This document shows positions 8,746-18,200 of a stretch of 22,968 bases of DNA, one piece after another. Both the position numbers and the translations under genes were made by a program. The notes under the pieces are model-generated. The model was not told where the DNA came from. It did not search any database and saw nothing but the letters and a program-made list of their open reading frames with translations. How positions within the stretch are numbered: the stretch's first letter is position 1; every line of letters starts with the position of its first letter. Source of the stretch: Paramacrobiotus metropolitanus (lineage: Eukaryota; Tardigrada; Eutardigrada; Parachela; Macrobiotidae). Location of the stretch: the NCBI RefSeq assembly GCF_019649055.1, contig NW_026570651.1:1-22968 (forward strand). The letters are read 5' to 3'.

Positions 8746-9057
8746 TATTCAGATTCAGAATTTCAGTATTCAGACTTTTAGGATTCAGAATCAGACTCAG
8801 ACTTTTAGCATTCAGAATCAGAATCACTGAGGCCGAGTTCACGCATACACCTATCTAGCTTAATTGCTTAGCGGGATTTGAGTTCAACCGGGGACAACCA
8901 CCTAATTGCATTAGGTCCCAAAATCGCGTTCACGCAGCACACCTATGCTAACGTTAATTACCTAGCTCTTGATTGGTAGATAGCAATGTGCGGCATGAAC
9001 AGTGCTTTGCTATCCAAAGGTACCTTTTCCTCTACTCCGTAGACACAGTGGTTAAGG

Positions 9058-9087
9058 CAAATAGGAACCACTTGAGGTTCCTATTTG
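9058..9087. repeat. Perfect 12-bp hairpin
   Basis: CAAATAGGAACC (9058-9069) and GGTTCCTATTTG (9076-9087) are exact reverse complements separated by 6 bases. It lies inside the Harbinger-like element. Confidence 0.85.
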
Positions 9088-9098
9088 TCCGGATATAC

Positions 9099-9121
9099 AT
9101 GCATTTCTGATTGAAATGCAT
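9099..9121. repeat. Perfect 9-bp hairpin
   Basis: ATGCATTTC (9099-9107) and GAAATGCAT (9113-9121) pair perfectly around a 5-base loop. It lies 11 bp after the 12-bp hairpin at 9058-9087. Confidence 0.8.
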
Positions 9122-9274
9122 TAACAGTTCACATTATGAAATTCGCAATGATTATGACATAGAAACGACCTGGAAAGTGCTTTGATTCAGGATACGACTT
9201 CTTACGATTAATTACCATTTCAGACATCAACTACTTTAACATTCACAATGTTTTACTGTTAGAATAACATTTTA

Positions 9275-9336
9275 AACGACAACGTGCGCTTGCTGCAGAA
9301 GCAAACCTGTGGCTGCAGCAGTTGCACGGTATCGTT
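9275..9336. repeat. 62-nt imperfect hairpin, pre-miRNA-like in size
   Basis: Arms 9275-9298 and 9313-9336 pair at 19 of 24 positions. The uninterrupted blocks are AACGA, CGTGC and TGCTGCAG, around a 14-nt loop. A-T pairing continues weakly outside the arms. Size and bulge pattern fit a small foldback or microRNA-precursor-like structure; expression is unknown. Confidence 0.55.
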
Positions 9337-10076
9337 TTAATTGTTAAAATAAACACAAACAAAATGTGTAAACTTTTACCTAACTGGAAGAGGATTTTAT
9401 TATACGCAAAAAATACCGTCAGTACTGATAAATATTAAATCTGTGGTTGCACTTTGCATTTAATAAACTATCGATTATGACCAACGCTGAGCGATGACGA
9501 CAGCTGAAAATTAAATAAAAGTTATATGCTGTAATAGTACTAATATTAATAATGTTGTAATAATTAACTGCAAGCCTGGTGGCCAACAATAGTAGAAAAA
9601 AAACTGAAATACTGAAGTAGCGTAAGGGAGGAATATTATTTATATGCAGTCACAAGTATGTGAAGCATACAGAACTGTTAAATTGTTGAATTTACACATA
9701 TTAATAATTTATAATACTTGGCAATCGATCTTCGTAAACAGTAAAATAAATACAATTTTGCGATTTTATTCGATTATAATTCAGTACAGTAATTCATTTA
9801 ACTACAGATAGGTATACAGATCTAGATAGGTGGCTTGTGTTCACACAGACCCCGCTGACTATCGCAAGCGCCTAAACAACAACTTTTATTGCACCTATTC
9901 AAAGGTGCCTGTGTGAACGCAATTCTGCTCCCTATTTAGGTATCTATTTAGAAGAGGGTGCCGCGTTCACGCATACTGCTAAGAAACCGGCCGTTTTGGG
10001 CGGTGTCTCAATAGAAAAACCGATAGATAGAAGTCAGCGTGAATCCGGCCTCAGATTCAGACTTTCAGCGCAGGCC

Positions 10077-10204
10077 CCTTCAGGCCGCTTCAGCCGAGTC
10101 GGCCGCCGGCTAAGCCGCGGCTGACTGAAGTCTCAGCCGGCCTGACGTCGGCTACGGCTTGCAAAAACCGTCAGCCAGCCTTGGCTAAGCCGTTGCCATC
10201 TCTA
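10077..10204. mobile_element. hAT-like terminal fragment
   Basis: This GC-rich segment of AGCCGGC/GGCTAAGCC words ends in GGCTAAGCCGTTGCCATCTCTA, matching the right end of the MITE at 6954-7121. It directly abuts the GGCC end of the Mutator-like arm at 10076. No matching left end is seen, so it is a truncated or solo end. Confidence 0.55.
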
Positions 10205-10234
10205 ATGCAACCACGTGCATAACCACCTGTCGGC

Positions 10235-10564
10235 ATGCTATCATATTACCAGTTCCTTTCTAATGCCCAAAGTATCACGTTAGAACCACAATGGAACCAT
10301 GTACATGGAACGATGTACAGTGGTGGTAGTAAGCCTGTATTCTCCCTGGACGGTTTTGTGCAGTGCATTAAAAAGTTGGTAGCTCGGTCACTCTCTTTCC
10401 CAGACGCTCTGTACGCTACGCAAGTGCCTTACTGGTTATTCTTTACCTTGGCATCACTGTGTACTGGAAAGCAGCCGACAGCTGTGATGGTAGCTCAGTC
10501 ACTTGATAGCGCGATAAATCTGCTCAGTCTACAGTTCCCAGTTAGCCGTCTAATAACCAGTTAA
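10235..10564 (+). CDS. Unrecognised 109-residue ORF
   Basis: This frame is open from ATG 10235 to TAA 10562-10564, beginning about 30 bp after the hAT-like end. The protein has balanced composition, a central aromatic hydrophobic patch (YWLFFTLASLC) and no obvious signal peptide, zinc motif or low complexity. I do not recognise a family. Length and composition make it one of the better single-exon coding candidates in the window, but no upstream promoter or splice signal supports it. It could be a fragment of an old transposon or host gene. Confidence 0.28.
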   Translation: MLSYYQFLSNAQSITLEPQWNHVHGTMYSGGSKPVFSLDGFVQCIKKLVARSLSFPDALYATQVPYWLFFTLASLCTGKQPTAVMVAQSLDSAINLLSLQFPVSRLITS

Positions 10565-10573
10565 CCTTTTCAA

Positions 10574-10596
10574 GCGGGCGAGCGAAGCGAGCCCGC
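10574..10596. repeat. GC-rich inverted repeat before the satellite array
   Basis: GCGGGC (10574-10579) and GCCCGC (10591-10596) are exact inverted repeats around GAGCGAAGCGA. It lies 30 bp before the first, degenerate satellite unit. Confidence 0.5.
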
Positions 10597-10625
10597 GTTT
10601 CTTTTAAGGTGATGCAAAGTGCAAA

Positions 10626-11170
10626 GTTCCTCACGGGGAGAGCCAACTGAAATGTGACCTATAGCGTACCTGACACCCCAAAAGACGTGAGTTCCTCACG
10701 CGGCGAACCCGAAAGGTCACAATGGTGACCTTTAGTGACCTTTGAGGTTCTTGACACCCTCAAAGACGTGTTCCTCACGCGGCGAACCCGAAAGGTCACT
10801 GAGGTGACCTTTAATGACCTTTGAGGTTCTTGACACCCTCAAAGACGTGAGTTCCTCACGCGGCGAACCCAAAAGGTCACTGTGGTGACCTTTAGTGACC
10901 TTTAAGGTTCTTGACACCCTCAAAGACGTGAGTCCCTCACGCGGCGAACCCGAAGGTCACTGTGGTGACCTTAAGTGACCTTTAAGGTTCTTTACACCCT
11001 CAAAGACGTGAGTTCCTCACGCGGCGAACCCGAAGGTCACAATGGTGCCCCTCAGTGACCTTTAAGGTTCCTGACACCTTCAATGGCATCAGTTTCTCAC
11101 GCGGCGGATTCAAAAAGGCATGTGGTTACATTTAGCGACCTTTAGGTTTTAACACCCTCGAAGACGTGAC
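10626..11170. repeat. 80-bp satellite array, about 7 units
   Basis: The anchor GTTCCTCACG or a close variant occurs at 10626, 10691, 10770, 10851, 10932, 11012 and 11092, so units are 79-81 bp after a first gap of 65. A typical unit holds CTCACGCGGCGAACCC, then GGTCAC-nnnn-GTGACC, then TTTAGTGACCTTT(G/A)AGGTTC, then GACACCCTCAAAGACGTGAG. The first unit and the last one or two are diverged, as expected at array edges. Open frames on the minus strand across the array are products of the repeat and not genes. Confidence 0.9.
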
Positions 11171-11600
11171 TTAACCTGAATGGTCCCTGTGGTGATCTTC
11201 AGTGCCTATGGCTCACTTCTTAACGCTGTAACATCGGTCGCTTTTTTGTTCACTTTGTTGCACGCATTCCTATGCATCCCTCACGTACCCTCTTTGCATT
11301 CACTTACGTTGAACAGTAAAATCTTTCAGCAAGAAACCTCTCAATATCAACTCTCAAATTCAAACAGCAGGTTAGTATCTGCGACATTACTTCTGCGCAC
11401 GTGTAGTGACTAATCTCTCCGCTTTGATTATGACAATAAAATGAGAAACGTCCCGACCAGTGATAACACATACGTGATTGGAAGTGATCGCCAGATCTGA
11501 GAAAATCGTGAATGCTGCATTCGTATCGTGTCTGTCATGGACAACGGAACACAAAAATTTCAAGTTTAATTGCGAAAATCATTTAGTGTGCAACAATTTT
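11171..11600. other. No recognisable gene
   Basis: A 77-codon plus-strand frame at 11180-11413 starts in the last diverged satellite remnant and is hydrophobic only by base composition. I find no support for it as a gene, and no other feature here. Confidence 0.4.
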
Positions 11601-11624
11601 GCAGTGTTCATTAAGCGTGACTGG

Positions 11625-12050
11625 TTACTGTTATAATTTGCTCACAAATTTTCGCTCGATTTGCACGCGAGTTAAATCTATCAATTACGCTTAATAATAA
11701 TTAAAACCTTAATAACTGGTTTAATTAGTTATTGAATATCTACTTAATTATCAGTTAACGTATTGTTATTATTAGTTCCTATTGTTATCTACTCAATTAT
11801 TTATCTTAATTAGTTGACGAATATCTACTTATTTAGTTAACGAATTATTTGGATCTAATTATTTACGCTAAATAATAAATAACAGCATAAAACCAAAATT
11901 AACTGTTATAATTAGTTCACAAATTCCTGCCCGATTAAGTTAACTAATTAAATCTATTAAGTAATTTACTCTTGACAGTTAATTAAATCTATTAAGTAAC
12001 TTACTTTTAACAGTTAATAAATAACACCGTAATAACCTACCGCTATAATA
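11625..12050. repeat. AT-rich degenerate repeat block
   Basis: Words such as TTAATTAG, GAATATCTACTTA and TTAAATCTATTAAGTAA recur. A unit of about 36 bp (GTTAATTAAATCTATTAAGT...) is tandem at about 11937-12015. A longer block starting ACTGTTATAAT(T/A)(T/A)G(C/T)TCACAAATT occurs near 11626 and again near 11905. It looks like a decayed AT-rich satellite. Confidence 0.6.
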
Positions 12051-12216
12051 CAATATGGTGTCACTTTGGACAATTTTAAACAGTTCAGAACACTTATTAC
12101 GAGTAGCTGAGTGGTCTTGAATGTAGGTATGAACTATAAAACCGAGCTAAAATACTAGGTTTTCTAATTCAGCAACGGAATCTCCATCTGACCAATGCGG
12201 GGAGCGTTATCAGTGA

Positions 12217-12590
12217 ATGTGTCTGACTCATAATCAGTGCGTGTTGTTGTGCGCTCAAGCTTTTGACCTGGATGCAATTCGCATCGAAGTCCCGATACGT
12301 GGTAAATTTGACAGACAACATAATACAGGCACGGTTCCATCAGTTTCGTGCCTTATGACGGGGTTTGTTTTTATAAAGAACTGCCCTCAGGGGCAGAATT
12401 TTTTTTAGGTTGCAAGGATAGTGGTGATAACTGTAGGCGGGGTGGCCATAAAATTTTTATTTTTATGACAGTTAACACAGTATGTAACTGTTATAAAGAG
12501 ATGAATGCTACGAAAAGAATGCCCCGTATGCTAGGTCTACGAGACAATCCAGTTTCTTACATTAATGTTATAGACGAGTGTATCAAATAA
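12217..12590 (+). other. Two overlapping weak open frames
   Basis: Frames 12217-12408 and 12348-12590 overlap in different registers. The second peptide holds six Cys in 80 residues and a Lys/Arg-rich centre, but it has no recognised motif and no good start context. I cannot choose between a frameshifted remnant and chance. Confidence 0.15.
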
Positions 12591-12668
12591 GAAAGTGTAT
12601 TTAAGGAGAGATTTTATTGCATTTTCTCTTTTGCAAGTGCAACTGACTACGTCTTACTGTGCAGCATT

Positions 12669-13050
12669 ACCGTAATCCCAATTTCCCACGTATTCTACCT
12701 GTAAGCTGTCCGTGTTGACAACGTATTTTTTAGATTTCTTCAGTTTTTAGCTCTAGCAGCAGGGAACACTTTTTAAACACAGGCCGATTACGTGGGAATG
12801 CGCTGACATGCTGAAAGAAGGCTGCAGTTAATCGGTCACTGAAGCGAGATAAACGAGGGAAAATGCCTTAGGAATAAAGGCAAAATACAGGTGGTATAAA
12901 AGTACGGGCTCGCTCCAAAAGCATATCAATCTTGCCTCTATGACAAAAGTTTCTTTGGCATTCCGCAGTAATCCCACGTATTCCATCCGTATTCTGCCTG
13001 TATTCTTACTGTATTCGCGAGGTATTTTCAGTTGTTTAGCTTTAGACATG
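12669..13050 (+). repeat. Diverged direct repeat with 11-bp-phased GTATTC motifs
   Basis: Two related blocks begin GTAATCCCA...CACGTATTC. In the first, GTATTC/GTAAGC/GTGTTG/GTATTT start at 12690, 12701, 12712 and 12723. In the second, GTATTC starts at 12978, 12989, 13000 and 13011, with GTATTT at 13022. The spacing is exactly 11 bp throughout, with the 5 intervening bases free to vary. Both blocks continue into similar TTTTCAG-TTT-TTAGCT sequence, so they are copies of one ancestor. A TATAAAA lies between them at 12895-12901. Confidence 0.7.
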
Positions 13051-13391
13051 ACTGTTGCTTCCTTTATTGTGTCAGGGTATTCTCCGCATCCGCATGTATT
13101 CGCCAGTGTGTTCTCATAATTAAAACATTACAAAACGCCTTGAATTCGGCCAGATTGCCTGCGAAATACGTGAAAATACCTCGATTAGGTAAGGAAGACT
13201 GCCGCAATACATAAATGTTAAATATTTAGGAAGCTGTTAAAACGGTGAAAATATAGCGGAATAGGTATTAGGTAGAAATACCGGCTGATTGGCAGTAAAC
13301 ACTGAAATCAGATGGAATATCAGACATGGAATACAGTAACAAAAAAATGGCATCGGTTTTCTACCGTTGTTCGAACTAAGTCATATCTAAC
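13051..13391. other. No gene; inverted GTATT-type fragments
   Basis: TGAAAATACCTCG near 13172 is the reverse complement of CGAGGTATTTTCA near 13018, and GTATTC or GAATAC words are enriched. This suggests that the phased block belongs to a larger foldback-like repeat. No coding support. Confidence 0.35.
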
Positions 13392-13498
13392 TTTTAGTGA
13401 TCCTCAAGATTTTTTCACCCCTAAAGAGGTGAGTACTTTACGCGCGAACATAAAGGTTGCTGTTGTGACCCTTATGACGAGGGGTACCCAGCATATGG
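13392..13498 (+). repeat. Diverged solitary copy of the 80-bp satellite unit
   Basis: TTTAGTGA..CCT, then ACCCCTAAAGAGGTGAG, TACTTTACGCG.CGAAC, AAAGGTTG and TGTGACCCTTATGAC follow the order of the satellite unit at 10.6-11.2 kb with many substitutions. The copy ends in GGTACCCAGCATATGG, which is not part of the array but is shared with the inverted copy at 14895-14988. Confidence 0.55.
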
Positions 13499-14894
13499 TC
13501 CCCTTGCGCTAATTTTTTGTGCGCACGCATTGGTAAATGTACGGTCAATTTAACTATTGCCGTTCGCCACCAAGACGGTGTGCTATCATCTACTAATTTT
13601 TTTGGGAAGTTTTGTAGGGTCATTAACAAAATAATGGGGAAATTAATTTTTAGCTTCGACCCCGGTGAAAATATTCACTATACATCCGGTTAGGACGATA
13701 TGTTCTCTGATGACAGATCTTGATGTCGACTATCTGACAGTATCCGTTGCTGGTAGGGTTTTGAAAAATTCGAAAAAAAACGCCATTGAAAGATCAAAAA
13801 CAAAATTTTAAACCGAAATTCCGGGCGAACCCGACATCACGTCGAGATGAAAATTAGTGCAACGGATAGCGCGAGTTGTTGTCTTTCTGTTCACTTTGAT
13901 GCCGACAATGTTCACTGTAACAGGAATATCTTTTTGGACTTGATAAATTGGAAACCACTATCGCGTCAAAGTTCAGTACAACAGGCAAGTGACCATTGAA
14001 GCCACGCAGACAGCATTCTGTGTGCCGGCCTGCCGGCAACCATTCGGTCAGCCGGTCAGCCCACGAAGACTGCTTGACCACACGGCCGATTGCATACAAA
14101 CCGGGCCATGTGGGGAAAAGCAAATACTGTGTATCCTGCTCGAAACTTTTCATGTCCTTCCAGTCTTTCCCAAACTACGATAGCGAATAAGCTCGAAGCA
14201 AACTGCTAAGGCCAAACCTTTTGTGGTTTCACTTTCGTGCCTTAGTACCTTTACCAATAATACCAAGCTAGCAAAACGTAACAAATAATTCGCCACCTAC
14301 TGACTTTCACAGGAAAGACTGCACGGATGTAATAATTTTTGTTAGCTTAGGAGTAATTTCTGAGTTTCGAATGAACTAAGCTAGGTTTTGAACTACGGCA
14401 CAAAGCCCCATATTTTGTTATTAAAATGTAAATAAGCCATTTGAATGTGAGCATACCCTTAGGCTTTAATTGCTTTCTTTTGAAAACTTCTACTCCTGTT
14501 TTGAAATGCCAATAAACTTAGAATATTTCAAAGGTTCAACCTTGGTTCAACTCTTGCCGTGTAGGACATTTGTTGTCAGCTGCATCACTACTCGTATCGT
14601 TGCCAGTTTGATGGCTACTTACAGAATATTCTTTGTGAGCGGGGAGAGAGAGAGATAGCCAGGAAGACTCACAAGTTCAGGAGCGCTGGCAGGTGGCAGG
14701 CCCGATCGCTGCCCATTGCCCACTAAACTGACACTGCTGTAACAGAGCGCTTTCGACAACTTTCTGTTGTACTGCTGTTTAACGTCAAAATAACTTTTTC
14801 AGTTTAAAATTTTATTAAACATTGCTGGTGTCGGGTTGTAGATCACGAAACGCTCTTCCCAACAATATGCAGCACCGGGGGTGTACCAATTTAA
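13499..14894. other. No convincing gene
   Basis: Several 60-100 codon frames overlap on both strands around 13854-14190, none with a recognised motif and all in mutually exclusive registers. There is a short GA run at 14643-14656. No RNA gene or transposon end is identified, apart from the inverted satellite-like copies that bound the region. Confidence 0.4.
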
Positions 14895-14988
14895 CCATAT
14901 GTTGGGTACCTGTCGTCTTAATGACCTCAATGTCTTGACCTCCTCGAACACCTGAGTTCAACCCAAATAACGTGGTCTGCACCTTGAG
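14895..14988 (-). repeat. Inverted diverged copy of the satellite-like unit
   Basis: Read on the minus strand, GTGTTCGAGGAGGTCAAGAC and GAGGTCATTAAGACGAC resemble the minus strand of the 80-bp unit (GTCTTTGAGGGTGTCAAGAA...AAGGTCACTAA). They are followed by GGTACCCAACATATGG, matching the end of the 13392-13498 copy. The two copies face each other 1.4 kb apart. Confidence 0.45.
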
Positions 14989-16417
14989 ACTCCCGGGCCT
15001 GTGACACCGCACATCCGCGTGGTAACTGAGCTTTATTTTTCTCGATCAACGCCCAATTCACAGCAAAAGCAGTTTCTAAACTTAGCTTACCTACCTTTCC
15101 ATATATTATAACATTTCGGTGTATTTTCTTTTACAACATGGTTTGTTTGATTGTCAAGGAAGTTGGAGTAATTCAACCTCAAAATTAACACTCCGTTCGA
15201 TTGAAAGCGTCACCCGTGCGTACGAAAGAAAAACGCCCTCCCACTTAGTTTATCACTCCGGGGCGTCAAATAAATTTCGGCGCACTCTAAATCGTCGTTT
15301 TTTGTCGTGAAAATTTCAATGTTCACAAATCAATCCGAAAACCGGCATTTCGTGTTGCCGCCTGTTGCGAGCAAAAAATTGTAACAAAAACAGCGAAAAA
15401 CGAAGTACATAGATAAAAAACTGTATTCTTACAGTAAGCCCTCAAGATTTGCTGACCAAAAAGCTCAATCTGCGCATGCACCGTGCCAACTAACATTTTT
15501 CTGTTGGAAATAGCCGCCATTTTCTTGCTAAGCCAGTTAAAGATATTCGAGCATGACGTACGTAATAGAATTGCGAAGAGATTCGACTCCATCGAGCTGG
15601 GACACAATAATTGTTTATACAATTTCAATTCGCATTACTTTTATCAAGCACGGCTTTTTTTCTGAAACAAGGTTTATTGTTTTGGTTAGTCACAAAGACT
15701 GTCTATCGAAGGAGTATGAACAATTCGCGATGCGATAAGTGATTCACGAGAAATAAACCGAAAATGGAGGGTGGGATTTCGTTCAGCCACCCGTTCAAGT
15801 TACTTTCCTTAATCGGCTTAATTATAAAACAACATCTACAGACCCATGATTTCAATTTCTCCTATTTACACGTCCAAAACTTAACACCGCCGCCCGCTTG
15901 CCCTAAGGGCGGTTACGACCTTATACTAGTGTACATTTCTTGTGACATTCGATAGCCAAAAAAAATGTTTTAGATAGTAAAAAAATAGCCAAATCTTTTG
16001 TATACGTACATTGGAGGGAAAACCGTTGGTGCGAGCATCCGGTTGATATGGGAGATTGGATATTATCAGTAGAATAAAGTCTTACGGTGTTTACATATGT
16101 AATCGTACATCCTGTTATTTGAATATCTTTATATGTTTATTCGGCAGTGGTCAGTTCAGAAAACAAAGAGCTTTCGCAGGCTAAATCTAAATAAAATGAT
16201 CCAAAATTTAAACAGAAAATACAGAATGACATTGTTGGCCTTTTTTGGGGGCAAACAGCCACTCGCACACCCCAATGTTAGGAGGCCAGTTTCCATTGGA
16301 GAACATTTTGTCTAACTCATGGGCAAACGAACCACCACGCGCAAACAAGCTGTTCTTACGACCTTTTTAACAGAATAAATTGACATAAATCTGACAGAGA
16401 TTGCGTTTGACTAAATA
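14989..16417. other. No recognisable gene
   Basis: AT-rich DNA with many short frames on both strands (for example 15323-15628 minus, 15483-15665 plus), all without motifs and mutually overlapping. No tandem array, transposon terminus or RNA gene is seen. Confidence 0.4.
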
Positions 16418-16748
16418 TCACATTTGAGTCTTTGCCGTAATCTTCAATGTGACAAATGTTTGGCCTGATTCAAAGAGGGTAATACCGTGCAGACTGAAGT
16501 CTTTCTTCTCTTTCCTCTGTCTGGCTTCATGACACGTTTCAGCTGCAATGTTGACACTGTCGCCCTGCCACTGTCGCCCAGGAGTTCCGCTTGTCCGACG
16601 GACTGGGTGAGTTACTATCGAAACACGGAGGGACGACTTTAATTTCCAGGGTCGACAAGGGTGTTTGCTGACTGCTGACGCAGATTTTGAATCTTTTGTT
16701 GCCGACAAGCAGTTCATATTCCTGGCATACCACCGCCTCAGCGGCCAT
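16418..16748 (-). CDS. Possible small gene with one frame change, unrecognised
   Basis: Two minus-strand frames overlap. 16748-16539 gives a plausible N-terminus (MAAEAVVCQEYELLVGNKRF...) with ATG in strong context (gcgatATGG). 16717-16418 gives a plausible C-terminus (DFSLHGITLFESGQTF...TAKTQM). Read together with one frame change around 16560-16600 they would make a protein of about 110 residues with regularly alternating hydrophobic residues suggestive of beta strands. I do not recognise the family. The GC content of the segment is higher than its flanks, which favours past or present coding use. The frame change may be a sequencing error, a pseudogene lesion or an unrecognised splice. No clear nearby polyadenylation signal is seen. 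Confidence 0.35.
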
Positions 16749-17486
16749 ATCGCCTACATTTAGCGTATACGTATGAAATCAAGAATTCCTATGACGGCAT
16801 AGAAATGGCTTTCACCAATAAAAAATTTCACATTACCCTTTGCACATTATCGGAATACAGTTTGTAATACTTTGTATTTCGCGTACTTGCAGTCCTTTTG
16901 AGTTGTGACACCATGACACATAATAATTTTGATACTAGCAGACCCCGCGCAAATTCCGCGGAATAAATAATGCGATAATACTGTATACCAAAAACAATCC
17001 AGAGTGGGCTATAATATCTACAGGAACATTTGTCTTCCCTTTGACTGCAGCAATGGCCTTAAACTATCGAAATTATTTCAAGTTTCGCAAAATTCTCAGG
17101 TTCTCAGAAACAAAGCATTTTACCATGGTTAACTGCAATTCGCGCCTAAGGACCGCTGATTAATCGTTCAAACGATGAAATCTTAGCTATAGAAAACAGT
17201 TGTGCACGCAAACCCAGCGCAAAGACACAAAAATTATGGGATTTAAGAACGCAACGGACACCGCTGGGGGCCAAACCATAAACATTTACCTGCCGAGTGC
17301 AGCAAATGCTAATTTTTTGTTGGCACCCGCAAGTATATTTCTCTATAGGTAGAAAACAATTACTGTCGACTCGTGGTCGTGTTAAGACCTGCACGCAGAA
17401 CGATTAAGTTTCTGCGTTTCTGTACAAGTAGAGCGTCGGAATGCTTATACTCTGTACAGTGACTCTGAGATCAAAGTTGTTCAACA
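16749..17486. other. No recognisable gene; one 12-bp palindrome
   Basis: ATTCCGCGGAAT at 16953-16964 is a perfect palindrome. An 82-codon minus-strand frame (17146-17394) has no motif and no supporting context. Otherwise AT-rich and featureless. Confidence 0.4.
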
Positions 17487-17513
17487 CGGAAGGCCTTCCG
17501 ACTTCCGGGTCGG
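17487..17513. repeat. Two overlapping palindromes
   Basis: CGGAAGGCCTTCCG (17487-17500) is a perfect 14-bp palindrome. It overlaps CCGAC-ttccgg-GTCGG (17498-17513), a second hairpin. They lie just outside the possible terminal repeat at 17518. Confidence 0.75.
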
Positions 17514-17517
17514 ATCA

Positions 17518-18195
17518 ACGAGGTTATCTGGAGGGCAGTACACCCGGCGTAAGGGTCACTTTCCATCGTGTTTTCTAATGCAGTTTTAATTTAACCCAAT
17601 GTAAATGACCGACACTTGCATCATAAAGTAATCTTTTCGGCGCGAAAAAAATAGTTTGACGTTTGATTCAAAACTAGACAGCGGACTATTTCGAAGTCTT
17701 ACGTGGTGTACTGTACAATACACACGGGCAATACTACAACTATTAGCCATTTGTATGTACCACCAAATTATTCTAGGATTGCTGATTGTGAAATTAATCC
17801 GAATCTTCCTTAGACTTCAGTACGAAAAAAACTGACTCGCAATGAGCTAATGTCAACCAGTACGATGAGGTTGGAACTCTCGAACCGAAAGATACCACCA
17901 CACTCCTAAATTTTTCATAACACATCTTTGTCTAACTTATTGGATCCTGGTACTCGGATTGAGATTGACAAAGTGGGTTTCTGATTTTAAGCGAGCTCAG
18001 TATACATAATCTCCACCTTGCCAACAGGTTTCGCGCACAGTATTTGTAGACATGCGGCGCGCCCTCTGTATAGAACCACATCATACGGTTAAGCAACACT
18101 ACCATACCAAGATAAATTCGCTTCGAATCAGAGACTCACCCATAGCTGAGAATGCCAGAGCTTACACAATGTGTCGGCCCGGAAGATAACCTCGT
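17518..18195. mobile_element. Possible 0.68-kb element with short inverted ends
   Basis: ACGAGGTTATCTGGAGGGC at 17518-17536 faces GCCCGGAAGATAACCTCGT at 18177-18195. The first 12 bases are exact inverted repeats and 17 of 19 match overall. No target duplication is visible and the interior has no ORF, so this is tentative. Its right end lies immediately next to the retroelement remnant that starts near 18201. Confidence 0.35.
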
Positions 18196-18200
18196 GTTCC

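Larger units (their letters stand above)
8828..10053. mobile_element. 1.2-kb non-autonomous Harbinger-like element
   Basis: The ends TGAGGCCGAGTTCACGC (8828-8844) and GCGTGAATCCGGCCTCA (10037-10053) are inverted repeats matching at 15 of 17 positions. Related words (GTTCACGCA, GTTCACACA, TGTGAACGC) recur in both orientations in the subterminal regions near 8925, 9840, 9910 and 9966, typical of transposase-binding arrays. It interrupts the Mutator-like arm. TCA is present on both sides of the insertion relative to the uninterrupted arm, consistent with a 3-bp target duplication, but the exact element ends are ambiguous by 4 bp (CTGA). A GGCC-starting TIR and 3-bp duplication suggest PIF/Harbinger; this is inference, since no transposase and no ORF over 60 codons is present. 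Confidence 0.65.
8746..10076 (-). mobile_element. Partial second Mutator-like arm, split by an insertion
   Basis: Positions 8746-8827 and 10054-10076 together read as the terminal arm found at 1795-2259: TTCAG-rich sub-repeats followed by GATTCAGACTTTCAGCGCAGGCC as the outer end (10054-10076). The two halves are separated by the Harbinger-like element 8828-10053. Only one arm is present; no opposite arm is found upstream. The sub-repeat order differs from the 1.1-kb copy, as expected if sub-repeats expand and contract. Confidence 0.7.

Noticed and set aside
10732-10923. 63-codon minus-strand frame
   Set aside because: It consists of two translated satellite units; other units do not keep the frame.
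12180-12260. CTGACTCATAATCAG resembles a Met tRNA anticodon arm
   Set aside because: No acceptor stem, D-arm or GGTTCGAAT-type T-arm can be paired around it, so neither a tRNA nor a clear tRNA-derived SINE is supported.
13854-14190. Four 60-100 codon frames on both strands
   Set aside because: They overlap in incompatible registers and none shows a motif, gene-like start context or splice support.
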